Shown piece by piece: positions 1 through 7,864 of a stretch of DNA of 64,000 bases. Source of the stretch: Gammaproteobacteria bacterium (GTDB taxonomy: Bacteria > Pseudomonadota > Gammaproteobacteria > Burkholderiales > Nitrosomonadaceae); the NCBI GenBank assembly GCA_015709615.1, contig CP054179.1, positions 186,001 to 250,000 on the forward strand. Reading direction: 5' to 3'. Position 1 is the first letter of the stretch. Each line of letters begins with the position of its first letter. The notes beneath the pieces are model-generated. The model ran no database searches. It was given only the letters and a program-made list of their open reading frames with translations, and was not told where the DNA came from. The position numbers were made by a program, and so were the translations under genes.

Positions 1-139
1 TTTTTAGCATTCATCTCAGAAAGTTAGCACACTTTAGTAAGTGCTTAACTTCCTAAGACCCATTTTTATTAGTTTGTATACGCGGTATAAAAGAAAGCTT
101 GCCAGTAAAATCGTCAATAACCTTATCGTAAGTAACGGC

Positions 140-999
140 TGTAAGAATTTCTAGCGTTGTTTACAGTATTCAGGAGAATACTGTAGATGAACATACACAA
201 ACGCACTCGTTTAACATTATTGGATCGTCAGGAAATCTGGCGGCTGTATCAAACCCGGCTGTGGAAGGTAGTTCAGCTGGCAGAATACTTTCACGTCAGC
301 CGGCCAACGATTTATGACGTACTGAAACGAGCCAGACTCCAGGAATTTACTCCGCGTAGCAGTACCAATCAGCGCTTCAAAACACTGCAGTATGGCCTCA
401 AACGTAGAGCAAACCATCCAGGAGCGTCTCAAGCGTGAAGCGAAGCGCTATAACAAATCTTATCCGGGCGAGCTCGTTCACCTAGATAGCAAGCGGCTTC
501 CATTATTGAAAGGACAGTCTGCCAATGAACCTCGCGAGTACCTGTTTGTGGCCATCGATGATTTCTCCAGGGAATTGTATGCCGATATCTTCCCCGATAA
601 AACTCAATACAGCGCCGCTTGCTTTCTCATCGCTACTGTTGCCCAATGTCCTTATCAAATCGATTGCACTTATTCCGATAACGGCACGGAATTTAAAGGA
701 ACTGACGGTCATGCTTTTGTCAAAGCTTGCAGGCAACACGGTATCGGTCAGAAGTTTACTCGTGTCAATCGTCCGCAAACCAACGGCAAAGCTGAGCGGG
801 TCATCCGTACCCTGATGGACATGTGGCACAACAAATTCTGTTTTAAAGACACTGCTGACCGACGTATTCAACTTGTCCGTTTCATTAACTTCTACAATAC
901 CGTTAAGCCTCATAAGAGTTTGAATAATGCCACCCCTTATGAAATACTCTTCGCTTATTTCAATCAACCTCTCTGTAAACAACCCTGAGATTTCTTACA
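140..999 (+). mobile_element. IS481-family insertion sequence, copy 1
   Basis: An 860-bp element bounded by imperfect inverted ends. The left end (140-166, starting TGTAAGAATTTCTAGCG) mirrors the right end (973-999, finishing GAGATTTCTTACA). Inside is a transposase with an N-terminal HTH and a DDE integrase core, broken by an 11-bp deletion. I see no clear target duplication (left flank ...TAACGGC, right flank CTTTCTAC). The right flank continues directly in the frame of an inovirus replication gene, so the IS interrupts that gene. A second, truncated inverted copy lies at 38153-38777 and a degenerate end at 19033-19071. Confidence 0.85.
187..988 (+). pseudogene. IS481-type transposase, frameshifted
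   Basis: The first frame (187-438) encodes an HTH that binds the IS ends (residues about 10-55, with VSRPTIYDVLKRA). The second frame (about 392-988) encodes the rve/DDE core with HLDSK, YSDNGTEF and NGKAERV carrying D, D and E. Comparison with the copy at 38.2-38.8 kb shows that 11 bases (GTTTGGCTAAA) are missing here between 403 and 404, between two GT repeats, which shifts the frame. The other copy reads straight through as QYGLKRLAKVEQTIQ. An 11-bp loss is not typical of programmed frameshifting, so I call this a dead transposase. Confidence 0.85.
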
Positions 1000-1000
1000 C

Positions 1001-1339
1001 TTTCTACTACAGAACAGCCTGGCTTACCTGGGCGCAATCACCGACTCATTACTAATAGAGGTTTATATGAACAGAACCCAATTGCAAAGACTTGGAAAAG
1101 TCCAGTATGAGAATTTTAACGACCTCCCCAAGCATTTAAGAGCTACCTATGTTTCATGGCGCTACGGTTTTCCAATAGAACTAAAAAAATCACAGTTCTA
1201 TATTCACAGAAAAGCCTTACTCGCCTACGGCATCGATATTTCCATACCAAACAACGTTCAAACGATGCCTATTAAAGTAAAAACTATCGAACTGGCCGCG
1301 CTCACCGCTCCCGATTGGTATATCAAGAAATATGCTTAA
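1001..1339 (+). pseudogene. 3' remnant of inovirus replication initiator (gene II/X type)
   Basis: The frame is open from the IS edge to the stop at 1339; the first ATG with a Shine-Dalgarno (AGAGG) is at 1067 and gives 90 residues. The C-terminus (YGIDISIPNNVQTMPIKVK...APDWY) matches the end of the complete Rep at 9932 (YGIDIMEPRNIEQFPVKVQ...MPDWY). The IS has removed the N-terminal two thirds with the nicking domain. The product from 1067 could still be made and would resemble a gene-X-like C-terminal protein, but element 1 cannot start rolling-circle replication with it. Confidence 0.8.
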
Positions 1340-1432
1340 GTTTCGCGTTTAACCTTTTGATTTACGCTCCAAGTTCTATATCTGCCGGCTTGGGCACATG
1401 GCGTTAACAGGCGGTGTTTAGGAGTTTCAACC

Positions 1433-1738
1433 ATGTTAGAAAAAGTCAAAGTAACAGGCGTTACCTTCTTCAAAGATACCATCGACGGCAAGCCTATCGA
1501 TTCCGGTGCGGTTTTCATTGAAGAGCACTTGAATTTCCAAACCGGCAGATCGAAAGGCACCGCAACCCAGAAATACCCGCTAGGCGATGCCAGCAAAGCG
1601 CAAGCGTTGATGCACAACGAATTCCCGCTGATCTGCGAAGTCGAGTTCATGCGCGTTACATCGGGAACAGTGTCGAAAAACATTGTGAACTCGATTAAAC
1701 CAATCGCGTCCGCTGCTGCTACACCTAAACAACAGTGA
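1433..1738 (+). CDS. Inovirus ssDNA-binding protein (gene V-like)
   Basis: 101 residues, preceded by TAGGAG. It sits directly after the replication gene and before coat genes, the usual place of the inovirus helix-destabilising protein, which coats phage ssDNA before assembly. Small beta-rich protein with a basic middle (QTGRSKGTATQK). Its stop overlaps the next start (1735), suggesting coupling. The family call rests on length and position more than on a diagnostic motif. Element 2 has an unrelated-looking protein of similar size (9532-9846) upstream of rep. Confidence 0.6.
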   Translation: MLEKVKVTGVTFFKDTIDGKPIDSGAVFIEEHLNFQTGRSKGTATQKYPLGDASKAQALMHNEFPLICEVEFMRVTSGTVSKNIVNSIKPIASAAATPKQQ

Positions 1739-2100
1739 AAGCCTTGTTAATCCTGCTTCTCGCATCAACCCCGAGTATGTCGCTGGCAGCAGTGGCATAC
1801 AAGGGAACCTGCTTTTATTCGGCTGACGCGGCCTATACCGCCTTTCAGGCGGATTGGCCGCAAATGAGCAATGGTATTAATTACAGTTTGTTCACCTCGA
1901 CATTGACCGGTTCCGATGTGGTTTACACCTTGATTGACCACAACCACGTTACCTATGCCGATCTGTACCTGAGCTTCGCTAGCTGCTCGACTTCTTCATT
2001 CTCCGCTTACGCGGTTCAAGATTTTCTCTTTCCCGCCATGCTCACTTTCTCCCTTCTCCTTGGATTTGGGCATGGCTACAAATTGACGGGGTCAGCATGA
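1735..2100 (+). CDS. Secreted/membrane inovirus minor structural protein
   Basis: 121 residues with a signal peptide (MKALLILLLASTPSMSLAA), a central soluble part with several Cys and aromatic residues, and a C-terminal membrane segment (FLFPAMLTFSLLLGFGHGY). The layout resembles the 106-aa protein of element 2 at 11598 (similar GxC...AF start and C-terminal membrane helix). It overlaps the gene before by 4 bp (ATGA) and the small gene after it the same way. Probably a minor virion protein inserted in the inner membrane before assembly; not identified by a known family. Confidence 0.55.
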   Translation: MKALLILLLASTPSMSLAAVAYKGTCFYSADAAYTAFQADWPQMSNGINYSLFTSTLTGSDVVYTLIDHNHVTYADLYLSFASCSTSSFSAYAVQDFLFPAMLTFSLLLGFGHGYKLTGSA

Positions 2101-2210
2101 CGATCCCGGAAATAGCCGGTTTCATAATGTCCGCGTATGGAATCGGCATGGCAAGCGGCTTGTTTCTCGGTGCGTTTGTCTCTTTAGTTCGCGGATTAAA
2201 ACATGAATAG
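2097..2210 (+). CDS. Tiny membrane protein, pVII/pIX-like
   Basis: A 37-residue frame starting in the ATGA overlap with the previous stop: MTIPEIAGFIMSAYGIG..., one membrane helix (about residues 5-32) and a basic tail (RGLKHE). Very small single-helix proteins next to the major coat gene are the hallmark of pVII/pIX tip proteins of Ff phages. Element 2 has a 24-residue counterpart at 11920. Too short for standard gene callers; support is the start/stop overlap and position. Confidence 0.5.
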   Translation: MTIPEIAGFIMSAYGIGMASGLFLGAFVSLVRGLKHE

Positions 2211-2221
2211 GAGTTTTTACT

Positions 2222-2476
2222 ATGTTGTCTTTAACTTTCATATTTAAATGGGCTAAACAAGTGCTGTTTATGGTTCTGGCTCTGTTCTCTTTAATGTTCG
2301 GCGTATCGGCTCACGCTGCGCTCGATCCCGCAGTAGCCACCACCTTTACCACCATCCAAGGTGACTTCACTTCCATGATGGGCTTGGTCTGGCCGGTAAT
2401 CGGCGCCGTGTTTGCCGCTCTGGCAATCATTGGCCTGGTTCGCGCCGCTCTGCAACGTGGTGGAATCCGCGCCTAG
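2222..2476 (+). CDS. Inovirus major coat protein (pVIII-like)
   Basis: 84 residues with Shine-Dalgarno AGGAG. A long leader ends at VSAHA, followed by a mature part starting ALDPAVATTFTTIQGD (acidic/amphipathic N-terminus), one membrane helix (LVWPVIGAVFAALAIIGLV) and a basic C-terminus (RAALQRGGIR) that would contact DNA. This tripartite layout is characteristic of filamentous-phage major coat proteins. A strong terminator follows immediately, as in Ff phages. Confidence 0.85.
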   Translation: MLSLTFIFKWAKQVLFMVLALFSLMFGVSAHAALDPAVATTFTTIQGDFTSMMGLVWPVIGAVFAALAIIGLVRAALQRGGIRA

Positions 2477-2491
2477 TCTCGTCTGAGGAAC

Positions 2492-2519
2492 GGGAGTTGA
2501 TCGCGACAACTCCCTTTTT
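2492..2519 (+). terminator. Rho-independent terminator after the major coat gene
   Basis: Perfect 8-bp stem GGGAGTTG / CAACTCCC with a 7-base loop, followed by TTTTT. It sits 16 bases after the major coat stop, the classic place that keeps coat transcript abundant over downstream genes. Confidence 0.9.
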
Positions 2520-2538
2520 AAACTGAAAACACACCACC

Positions 2539-2691
2539 ATGAGAAATATCGACATCTGGATTCTGCTGATCGCCATTTCATTATCAAGCTGCATGAACTT
2601 AAATCAGAAATATCACCAAAAACATGAAGGAATCGACGACTTTTCACGCTGGCTGCAAGATCCTTGCATCCGCTCTTGTCTGCATCAGTAG
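2539..2691 (+). CDS. Possible small lipoprotein-like phage protein
   Basis: A 50-residue frame with a hydrophobic N-terminus ending in a lipobox-like SLSSC (Cys18). It overlaps the start of the adsorption-protein gene by 68 bp. There is no good Shine-Dalgarno, so translation is uncertain. Inoviruses often place a short membrane protein here. Confidence 0.3.
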   Translation: MRNIDIWILLIAISLSSCMNLNQKYHQKHEGIDDFSRWLQDPCIRSCLHQ

Positions 2692-3983
2692 CTGGTTTTC
2701 AGCTTCCGCCTTTGCCAACGTTTTCGACTACAACAACTCCGGCATAGTCAAAGCATCCAGCGGCAATTATTACCTTGTCGAAGGTAAAAACGTCACACAG
2801 ATTTCACCTAAAAAGGCGATGAGCCTGCAATACAAATTCCCCGTCAATACCACGCGCGGCGCTCAGGAAGTCGCTTTCGTCCGGCAAGCAACACCGTACA
2901 TTCCTAAAATCGGTGCCGCCGTAACAACAATGGCTAAACGGCTTGGTCCCGCCGGTATGGCCATATCGGCCTGCGATCTGACCAACATCTGCAATCAAGC
3001 CGGTCAGTGGCTCACAATGACGCCGGACCTGCCGGACGGCAACACGCAATGGACATGCTACGGCTCAACCGTTCTCACACTCTCCGTTTGCCGCAACGAT
3101 CACACCCTTGGTTATGCCTGTGCCGATGCTAATGTGCAATGTACCGACGATAAATTAGGCCCTGACGGCAAAACCTATACTTTTAAACGTGCGATAAACA
3201 ACGGCCCGCAATCCTTAATTACGTTGTCTCGTGGAACACCAGTTTCAGTTACTTCAACCGGTTCGCCAACGCAAGATTCCGATTGGGCGCTTGCGGAATC
3301 GAAGTTAAATGATTCAAGGTTTGTCGATGAATTGGTATCCAAAAACGAGCAAGTACCGATTAATCTTCCAGCCATGACCAATTCCCCAATGCGTCAATTG
3401 GTCAGCGACGTTTATGATCCGCAATTCAATTCATCCGGAACCCAAACCGGCACTAAAAGAACCCTGACCGAGCTTGTCATTGAAGATGCCGCAACAACGG
3501 ACAAACCGAATCAGATCAACGTCAAGGAAGAAGCGACGACGACTTACTACGACAATACCGGTAACGTTGTCGGCACCATCACAAAATCCACCACCGAAGT
3601 GACTCAACAAACACCGCAACCCGCGCAGCATGCCCGGTCAAGAGCCTTGCAACGTTCTGATTGACGAACGCGGCGTGCAAACCGCAATTGCCGCGCTCGA
3701 TCCCTTGGGACAAACCGCAACCAACAATGTCACCGCTGCATTCGATTCCGCCAATAATTCAATCCTGAGCCGCTCGGGCGGTGTTGGTTCCGGTATGGCT
3801 TGGCCGTGGCAAGTCAACGCCGGTTCATGCTCGCCGTTGGTCATCGATGCGCAAAAAGGCCTGGTACTCGATCCCTGTCCGCATATCCCGCTGATTCACT
3901 AGATTCTCGGCTATGTGTTCTATGTGCTGACGGCCATCGCTATTTTTAACGTGTTTTTCCAACCTAAAACAACATAGGGAGAT
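2624..3983 (+). pseudogene. Inovirus adsorption protein (pIII-like), frameshifted
   Basis: The first frame (2624-3664) has a signal peptide ending ASAFA and the Cys-rich receptor-binding part (LTNICNQAGQWL, CYGSTVLTLSVCRND, GYACADANVQC), clearly homologous to the intact protein at 11973. Near 3625 the frame shifts: the expected continuation (CNVLIDERGVQTAIAALDPLGQ, with SCSPL and DPCPHIP) is in the 3630-3902 frame. An in-frame TAG at 3901-3903 then separates the C-terminal membrane anchor (ILGYVFYVLTAIAIFNVFF), which ends at a TAG near 3978. Two lesions imply that element 1 cannot make a functional tip protein. The exact 3' end is approximate. Confidence 0.75.
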
Positions 3984-3986
3984 TAA

Positions 3987-4298
3987 ATGCCTATCTTTGT
4001 TACGCTGTTTACCGGGATTTTTAGCTGGTTCATGAGCGTTTTCGCGCTCTTCCTCACCAAGAAATTTGCGCAAGTGGCTGCGGTCGTCACTGCTATGACC
4101 GCCTTGACAGCCGGACTTGTCGCATTGTTCACAGGCTTACTAGTCGGCATTCAAGCCAGTTTGCCGCCGGGCGGTGAATTGGCCTTCGCCATGCTGCCGC
4201 CGAACACTACGCCATGCTTGGGCGCTTATGCTTCCGCCGTCATCGCCAAATGGGTCTATGACTGGAATCACAAGATTATTCAGTACACTTTATTCTGA
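3987..4298 (+). CDS. Inovirus minor coat protein (pVI-like)
   Basis: 103 residues, RBS GGGAG. Three hydrophobic segments (about 3-25, 28-52 and a weak C-terminal one) with little soluble part. Lies between the adsorption gene and zot, the place of the pVI-type minor coat protein (DUF5455/DUF2523-type). It differs in sequence from the element 2 counterpart at 13251, so the elements are mosaic. An inverted, diverged copy of its 3' half is present at about 38935-39075. Confidence 0.7.
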   Translation: MPIFVTLFTGIFSWFMSVFALFLTKKFAQVAAVVTAMTALTAGLVALFTGLLVGIQASLPPGGELAFAMLPPNTTPCLGAYASAVIAKWVYDWNHKIIQYTLF

Positions 4299-4306
4299 GG
4301 TCAAAA

Positions 4307-5179
4307 ATGGCTGTTTATGCAGTTACCGGAGACTTGGGAAGCGGTAAATCCCTCATCACGGTCGGACTCATGCGCGACTATGGCGCGGCCAAAAAGCGCA
4401 TCGCCACCAATATGAACATCAACCCGCAAAACCTGTGGCCGGACAATAGCGACATCATGCCGGTTAGACTTAGTGACTTCCCGAGTTCAAAAGAACTGTG
4501 GGCGATGGGGAAGGGCAGCGATTCGCCGGATGAATCCACCTTCGGCGCGCTCGTCCTCGATGAACTGGGCGCGTCCATGAATACCCGAGACTGGAACGAC
4601 AAGGACAGGAAGGAAATCATCAAATTCTTTCTGCACACCCGAAAGCTCGGCTGGGACGTGTTCCTGCTGGTGCAGCATATCGATATGCTCGACAAACAGA
4701 TCAGGAATGCCGTGGTTGAGCATCTGGTTGTGTGCAAGCGCCTGGATCGGGTGAAAATCCCGTTTATCGGTTCACTGCTGCAAATCGCCGGATTCTCCGG
4801 CAAGTTCATGAAGCTGCACGTCGCTTCCGTCAAGTACGGCAAAAGCAATCATGCGCCGGTCGTCAACCGCTGGTACTACACCGGCCACGTCATTCTATAC
4901 CCGAGCCTATTCACCTGCTACGACACCCGGCAAATCTTCACCGACGATTCCGCGCCCTACGTCATGCTTTCATCCAAGCAACTGCACCAATGGTACGGGG
5001 AGGGCGCTCGTTCGGTCGTCGGAAAACTCATTAATCCGCCGAAAAAGATCAACCAGCAACCACAACGGCTGCTATCAAAACCTAAGCACCCGCTGGTTCA
5101 GAAAATCATGAAATTGCCACCCGAAAGACGCATTGAGTTTATTCAGAGATTTGAGGCTTGCGGGGCTTTAGATCGTTGA
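4307..5179 (+). CDS. Zot-domain phage assembly ATPase (pI-like)
   Basis: 290 residues. Walker A GDLGSGKS (residues about 8-15) and Walker B GALVLDELG (about 82-90) identify the Zot/pI NTPase that drives virion extrusion through the inner membrane. RBS GAGG. Unlike the 324-aa protein of element 2 it has no clear C-terminal transmembrane helix and ends in a basic tail, so it may be truncated or of a different subfamily. Its 5' part recurs, inverted and fused to IS DNA, at 38.8-38.9 kb. Confidence 0.85.
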   Translation: MAVYAVTGDLGSGKSLITVGLMRDYGAAKKRIATNMNINPQNLWPDNSDIMPVRLSDFPSSKELWAMGKGSDSPDESTFGALVLDELGASMNTRDWNDKDRKEIIKFFLHTRKLGWDVFLLVQHIDMLDKQIRNAVVEHLVVCKRLDRVKIPFIGSLLQIAGFSGKFMKLHVASVKYGKSNHAPVVNRWYYTGHVILYPSLFTCYDTRQIFTDDSAPYVMLSSKQLHQWYGEGARSVVGKLINPPKKINQQPQRLLSKPKHPLVQKIMKLPPERRIEFIQRFEACGALDR

Positions 5180-5307
5180 CTTACTAATCGGAGAAAATAT
5201 AAGCAATAGGCTTAGTTAAAAATAAACCATCTGCCTATTTCTTACTTCGTTGCCGCGGCTTAGTCTGATAGTGTAATTTTTCTATATCGTTTATTCAGTG
5301 CGCAGTT

Positions 5308-5526
5308 ATGGAAGGTATAACCCTTGAATCAATCATCACATGTCCATTTTGTGGTTTTATGGAGACTGCGGTGATGCCCACGAATTCCTGTCAGTTTTAC
5401 TACGACTGCTATCGCTGCGGAGCTCTGCTTAAACCAAAACCGGGCGATTGCTGCGTTTTTTGCTCTTATGGTTCCGTCAAATGTCCGCCTGTGCAGCAAC
5501 AAAATTCTAATTGCTGTCCCGAATAA
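5308..5526 (+). CDS. GDCCVxC-domain small cysteine-rich protein
   Basis: 72 residues with CPFCG (12-16), DCYRCG (about 34-39), GDCCVFCSYG (about 47-56) and KCPP. This is the GDCCVxC family, known in some bacteria as a selenoprotein and often found on mobile elements next to metal-resistance genes. Here all candidate positions are Cys, with no TGA codon inside. Likely metal-binding or redox-active; exact function unknown. It is the first cargo gene after zot in element 1. No strong RBS. Confidence 0.75.
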   Translation: MEGITLESIITCPFCGFMETAVMPTNSCQFYYDCYRCGALLKPKPGDCCVFCSYGSVKCPPVQQQNSNCCPE

Positions 5527-5549
5527 AGCAGTTCAAGGCACTGCGAGCC

Positions 5550-5615
5550 CAAGGGTCGCGCCGCCGACCGGCGCGAGGGACATGTAGGGCGAAGCCCGGA
5601 ATGCTGTCCCGAACC
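5550..5615 (+). repeat. Two-hairpin inovirus intergenic repeat, copy 1
   Basis: Hairpin A (5556-5576): TCGCGCCG / CGGCGCGA around CCGAC. Hairpin B (5587-5597): GGGC-GAA-GCCC. The motif ATGCTGTCCCGA follows. The same arrangement recurs at 15359-15420 in element 2, with an identical hairpin A but a different hairpin B. Candidate packaging signal, replication signal or transcription end of the structural module; no T-tract follows. Confidence 0.7.
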
Positions 5616-5723
5616 TTACCACCTCATAAATTTTTCCCCTCCTATTCCTTATTGCTGAACTGGTTTATATTTTTGCTTGCCCGCCGCTAAACTATCAATA
5701 ATTATTATTTCTGGTGTTTAGAT

Positions 5724-6296
5724 ATGATTAACGTTCAGGCAATTTTTGCAGAATCATTAACCAATTCAATGAATGCATTACTAAATCAACCCTTAATTCC
5801 ATATCTTGTTATTGGCTCTGTAACGTTGGCATTTTTAATGCTGCTTCTGAAACTTACACTTATATCACTTGGCAGGCTTGTTGATTTTAAATATAAATCC
5901 TTGGGAACATTATTTTCTGACGCTGAACAGTGTTTTTTCCATGTGCTAAAGCAATCTTTATCTGATCAGTATGAAATCTTTGCAAAGGTGCGCATTGCTG
6001 ACATATTAACCCCCGACCACACACTGAGCCGGAGAAACTGGAAATCTGCATTTTTCAAAATCTCATCCAAGCATTTTGATTATGTCCTTTGCGACAAAGA
6101 AACGCTTGCTGTAGTTGCTGTTATTGAATTAGACGACAGAAGTCACGAATTGAGCAAATCACGCAGTCGAGATATTTTTGTCCAGGAAGCCTGCAGAACT
6201 GCCGGCCTGAAACTGCTCCGCTTCCCTTGCCGCAAGAACTACCACATTCAGACAGTACGGGAAAAAGTAATAAATTCCTTGAATTCTCCTGCTTAA
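5724..6296 (+). CDS. DUF2726 nuclease-like protein with membrane anchor
   Basis: 190 residues. One N-terminal transmembrane helix (about 27-52), then a DUF2726 domain (about 65-180) with FDYVLCDKETLAVVAVIELDD, a restriction-endonuclease-like core (D...E-LDD) and a conserved LLRFPCRKNY end. DUF2726 domains are predicted nucleases of the PD-(D/E)XK fold. AT-rich relative to the phage genes. Part of the element 1 cargo; possibly involved in DNA restriction or repair at the membrane, which is inference. Confidence 0.65.
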   Translation: MINVQAIFAESLTNSMNALLNQPLIPYLVIGSVTLAFLMLLLKLTLISLGRLVDFKYKSLGTLFSDAEQCFFHVLKQSLSDQYEIFAKVRIADILTPDHTLSRRNWKSAFFKISSKHFDYVLCDKETLAVVAVIELDDRSHELSKSRSRDIFVQEACRTAGLKLLRFPCRKNYHIQTVREKVINSLNSPA

Positions 6297-6352
6297 TTCC
6301 GAATGCTGCTTGTGAGGTATAATCCTGAAAAAAACCGAAAGGGGACAAAATC

Positions 6353-6559
6353 ATGGAACTATCCGCAGTACTGACACCCGCACCCGAAGGCGGTTATGTA
6401 GCGTTCAATCCCGAAACCGGCACGACCACCCAGGGTGAAACCGTTGAAGAAGCCCTGGCCAATCTTGCTGAAGCAACCGAACTTTACCTTGAAGAATTCC
6501 CGACAACCATCACAACGCGTTCACTACTAACGACCTTCCAAGTCCCCGAACATGCCTAA
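6353..6559 (+). CDS. hicB: HicB-family antitoxin
   Basis: 68 residues, RBS AAAGGGG. Typical short HicB fold: LTPAPEGGYVAFNPETGTTTQGETVEEAL (degenerate RNase-H-like), followed by a helix LANLAEATELYLEEF. It overlaps hicA by 8 bp, as expected of a co-translated type II toxin-antitoxin pair. HicB binds HicA and represses the operon. Confidence 0.85.
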   Translation: MELSAVLTPAPEGGYVAFNPETGTTTQGETVEEALANLAEATELYLEEFPTTITTRSLLTTFQVPEHA

Positions 6560-6773
6560 GCTGCCCGTTATTTCGGGAATGGAAGCAGTCCGAGCGCTTG
6601 AAAAACTCGGTTTCTCGGTAGTGCGCCAGCGCGGTAGTCACATCGTTTTGCGAAAAGAATCATCCGGCTGTGTTGTGCCTAATCATAGCGAATTAAAAAC
6701 TGGAACTTTAGCAGGGATACTCAAACAAGCTGGAGTTTCAATTTCTGAATTTACTGCAGCATTGCGTAATTAA
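6552..6773 (+). CDS. hicA: HicA-family mRNA interferase toxin
   Basis: 73 residues with a dsRBD-like fold: SGMEAVRALEKLGFSVVRQRGSHIVLRK, including the catalytic His in GSHIVL, and the GTLAGILKQAGVS end typical of HicA. Cleaves mRNA in a ribosome-independent manner when free of HicB. It may stabilise the integrated element or act against other phages. Confidence 0.88.
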   Translation: MPKLPVISGMEAVRALEKLGFSVVRQRGSHIVLRKESSGCVVPNHSELKTGTLAGILKQAGVSISEFTAALRN

Positions 6774-6811
6774 CTTTATCACACTGTATTTTTTTCTTTA
6801 GGCACTATTAT

Positions 6812-7864
6812 ATGACTACAAATATTGTTCTATTTAATCATAAAGGCGGTGTTAGCAAAACGACTACTACTTATAATTTAGGTTGGATGTTAGCTTTGCA
6901 AAATAAACGAGTATTACTGGTAGATGCTGACCCTCAATGTAATCTTTCAAGTTTAATTCTAGGTGAAGAATTTGAGAAATATTATCTAAATCCAGCAACT
7001 TGTTACCAAAATATAAAAGATGGTGTTAAGGTTACTTTTCAAGGAAAACCCAAACCGATTGAGCCAGTTAAGTGCTTTAGTCCTCCCGCCAATGGCAATT
7101 TATTCTTATTGGCTGGTCATGCGGATTTAAGTGAATATGATGCAGCATTGAGTTTTGCTCAAAATTCAAATAATGCCATTACTGCACTTGAAAATTTGCC
7201 TGGTGCATTTAACGAATTATTAAAAAAAACATCTGAGCTATATGAAATTGATTTTGTACTGATAGATCTTAATCCTGGACTGAGTGCTATTAATCAGAAT
7301 CTTTTTATCTCAAGTGACGCTTTTATTATCCCTACTAATCCAGATCCTTTTTCAATTATGGCTCTTAATACACTGACTGTTATATTACCGCGATGGGTTG
7401 ATTGGGCTAATCGGATGCGATCTATGTTTGCAGAAGCAACTTATCCATTACCGTCTTCACAACCTAAATTCATCGGTGAATTAATTCAGCGGTTCAATAT
7501 GAGAAAAGGTAAGGCAGCAACTCCATATCGTGACAATATTACCGAAATTAAAGAGACAATCCGTGATAAGTTTGTTCCCGAACTCTCAAAAAATGGAATG
7601 CTTTTTTCTCGTGTTGCTTATGAAGAAGCAAAAATTCCAGAGGATTTTTGCGTATTGGAATTGAAAGATTTCCAGGGATTATTGCCAAAATCTTACGAGG
7701 CAGGAGTACCAATATTTGCTTTAACAAGAGATCAGCTTTCGGAATCCGGCCCAGTGCTAGAAGGTTTAGAAAATAATAGAGATAAATTTTATGCAGAATT
7801 TCAGGGTTTAGCTACAAAGATTATTGTTCTGGATAGATATGCAAAAAGCGATCAATCAATTTAA
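6812..7864 (+). CDS. ParA/Soj-like ATPase paired with a HEPN gene
   Basis: 350 residues. Deviant Walker A KGGVSKTT (11-18), VLLVDADPQCNLSS switch region and FVLIDLNPGLS identify a ParA/MinD-type P-loop ATPase. No ParB gene or parS-like repeat is seen nearby, so plasmid-style partition is unlikely. The downstream HEPN gene overlaps its 3' end by 26 bp, implying a two-gene system. The pair is strongly AT-rich compared with the phage structural genes. ParA-type ATPases coupled to effector genes occur in phage-defence islands; a defence role here is inference. Confidence 0.8.
   Translation: MTTNIVLFNHKGGVSKTTTTYNLGWMLALQNKRVLLVDADPQCNLSSLILGEEFEKYYLNPATCYQNIKDGVKVTFQGKPKPIEPVKCFSPPANGNLFLLAGHADLSEYDAALSFAQNSNNAITALENLPGAFNELLKKTSELYEIDFVLIDLNPGLSAINQNLFISSDAFIIPTNPDPFSIMALNTLTVILPRWVDWANRMRSMFAEATYPLPSSQPKFIGELIQRFNMRKGKAATPYRDNITEIKETIRDKFVPELSKNGMLFSRVAYEEAKIPEDFCVLELKDFQGLLPKSYEAGVPIFALTRDQLSESGPVLEGLENNRDKFYAEFQGLATKIIVLDRYAKSDQSI

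Noticed and set aside
132..1007. Target-site duplication around IS copy 1
   Set aside because: Flanks TAACGGC and CTTTCTAC do not match; none can be claimed.
6812..7864. Chromosome or plasmid partition ParA
   Set aside because: No ParB gene or clustered parS-like palindromes; overlap with a HEPN gene points to another role.
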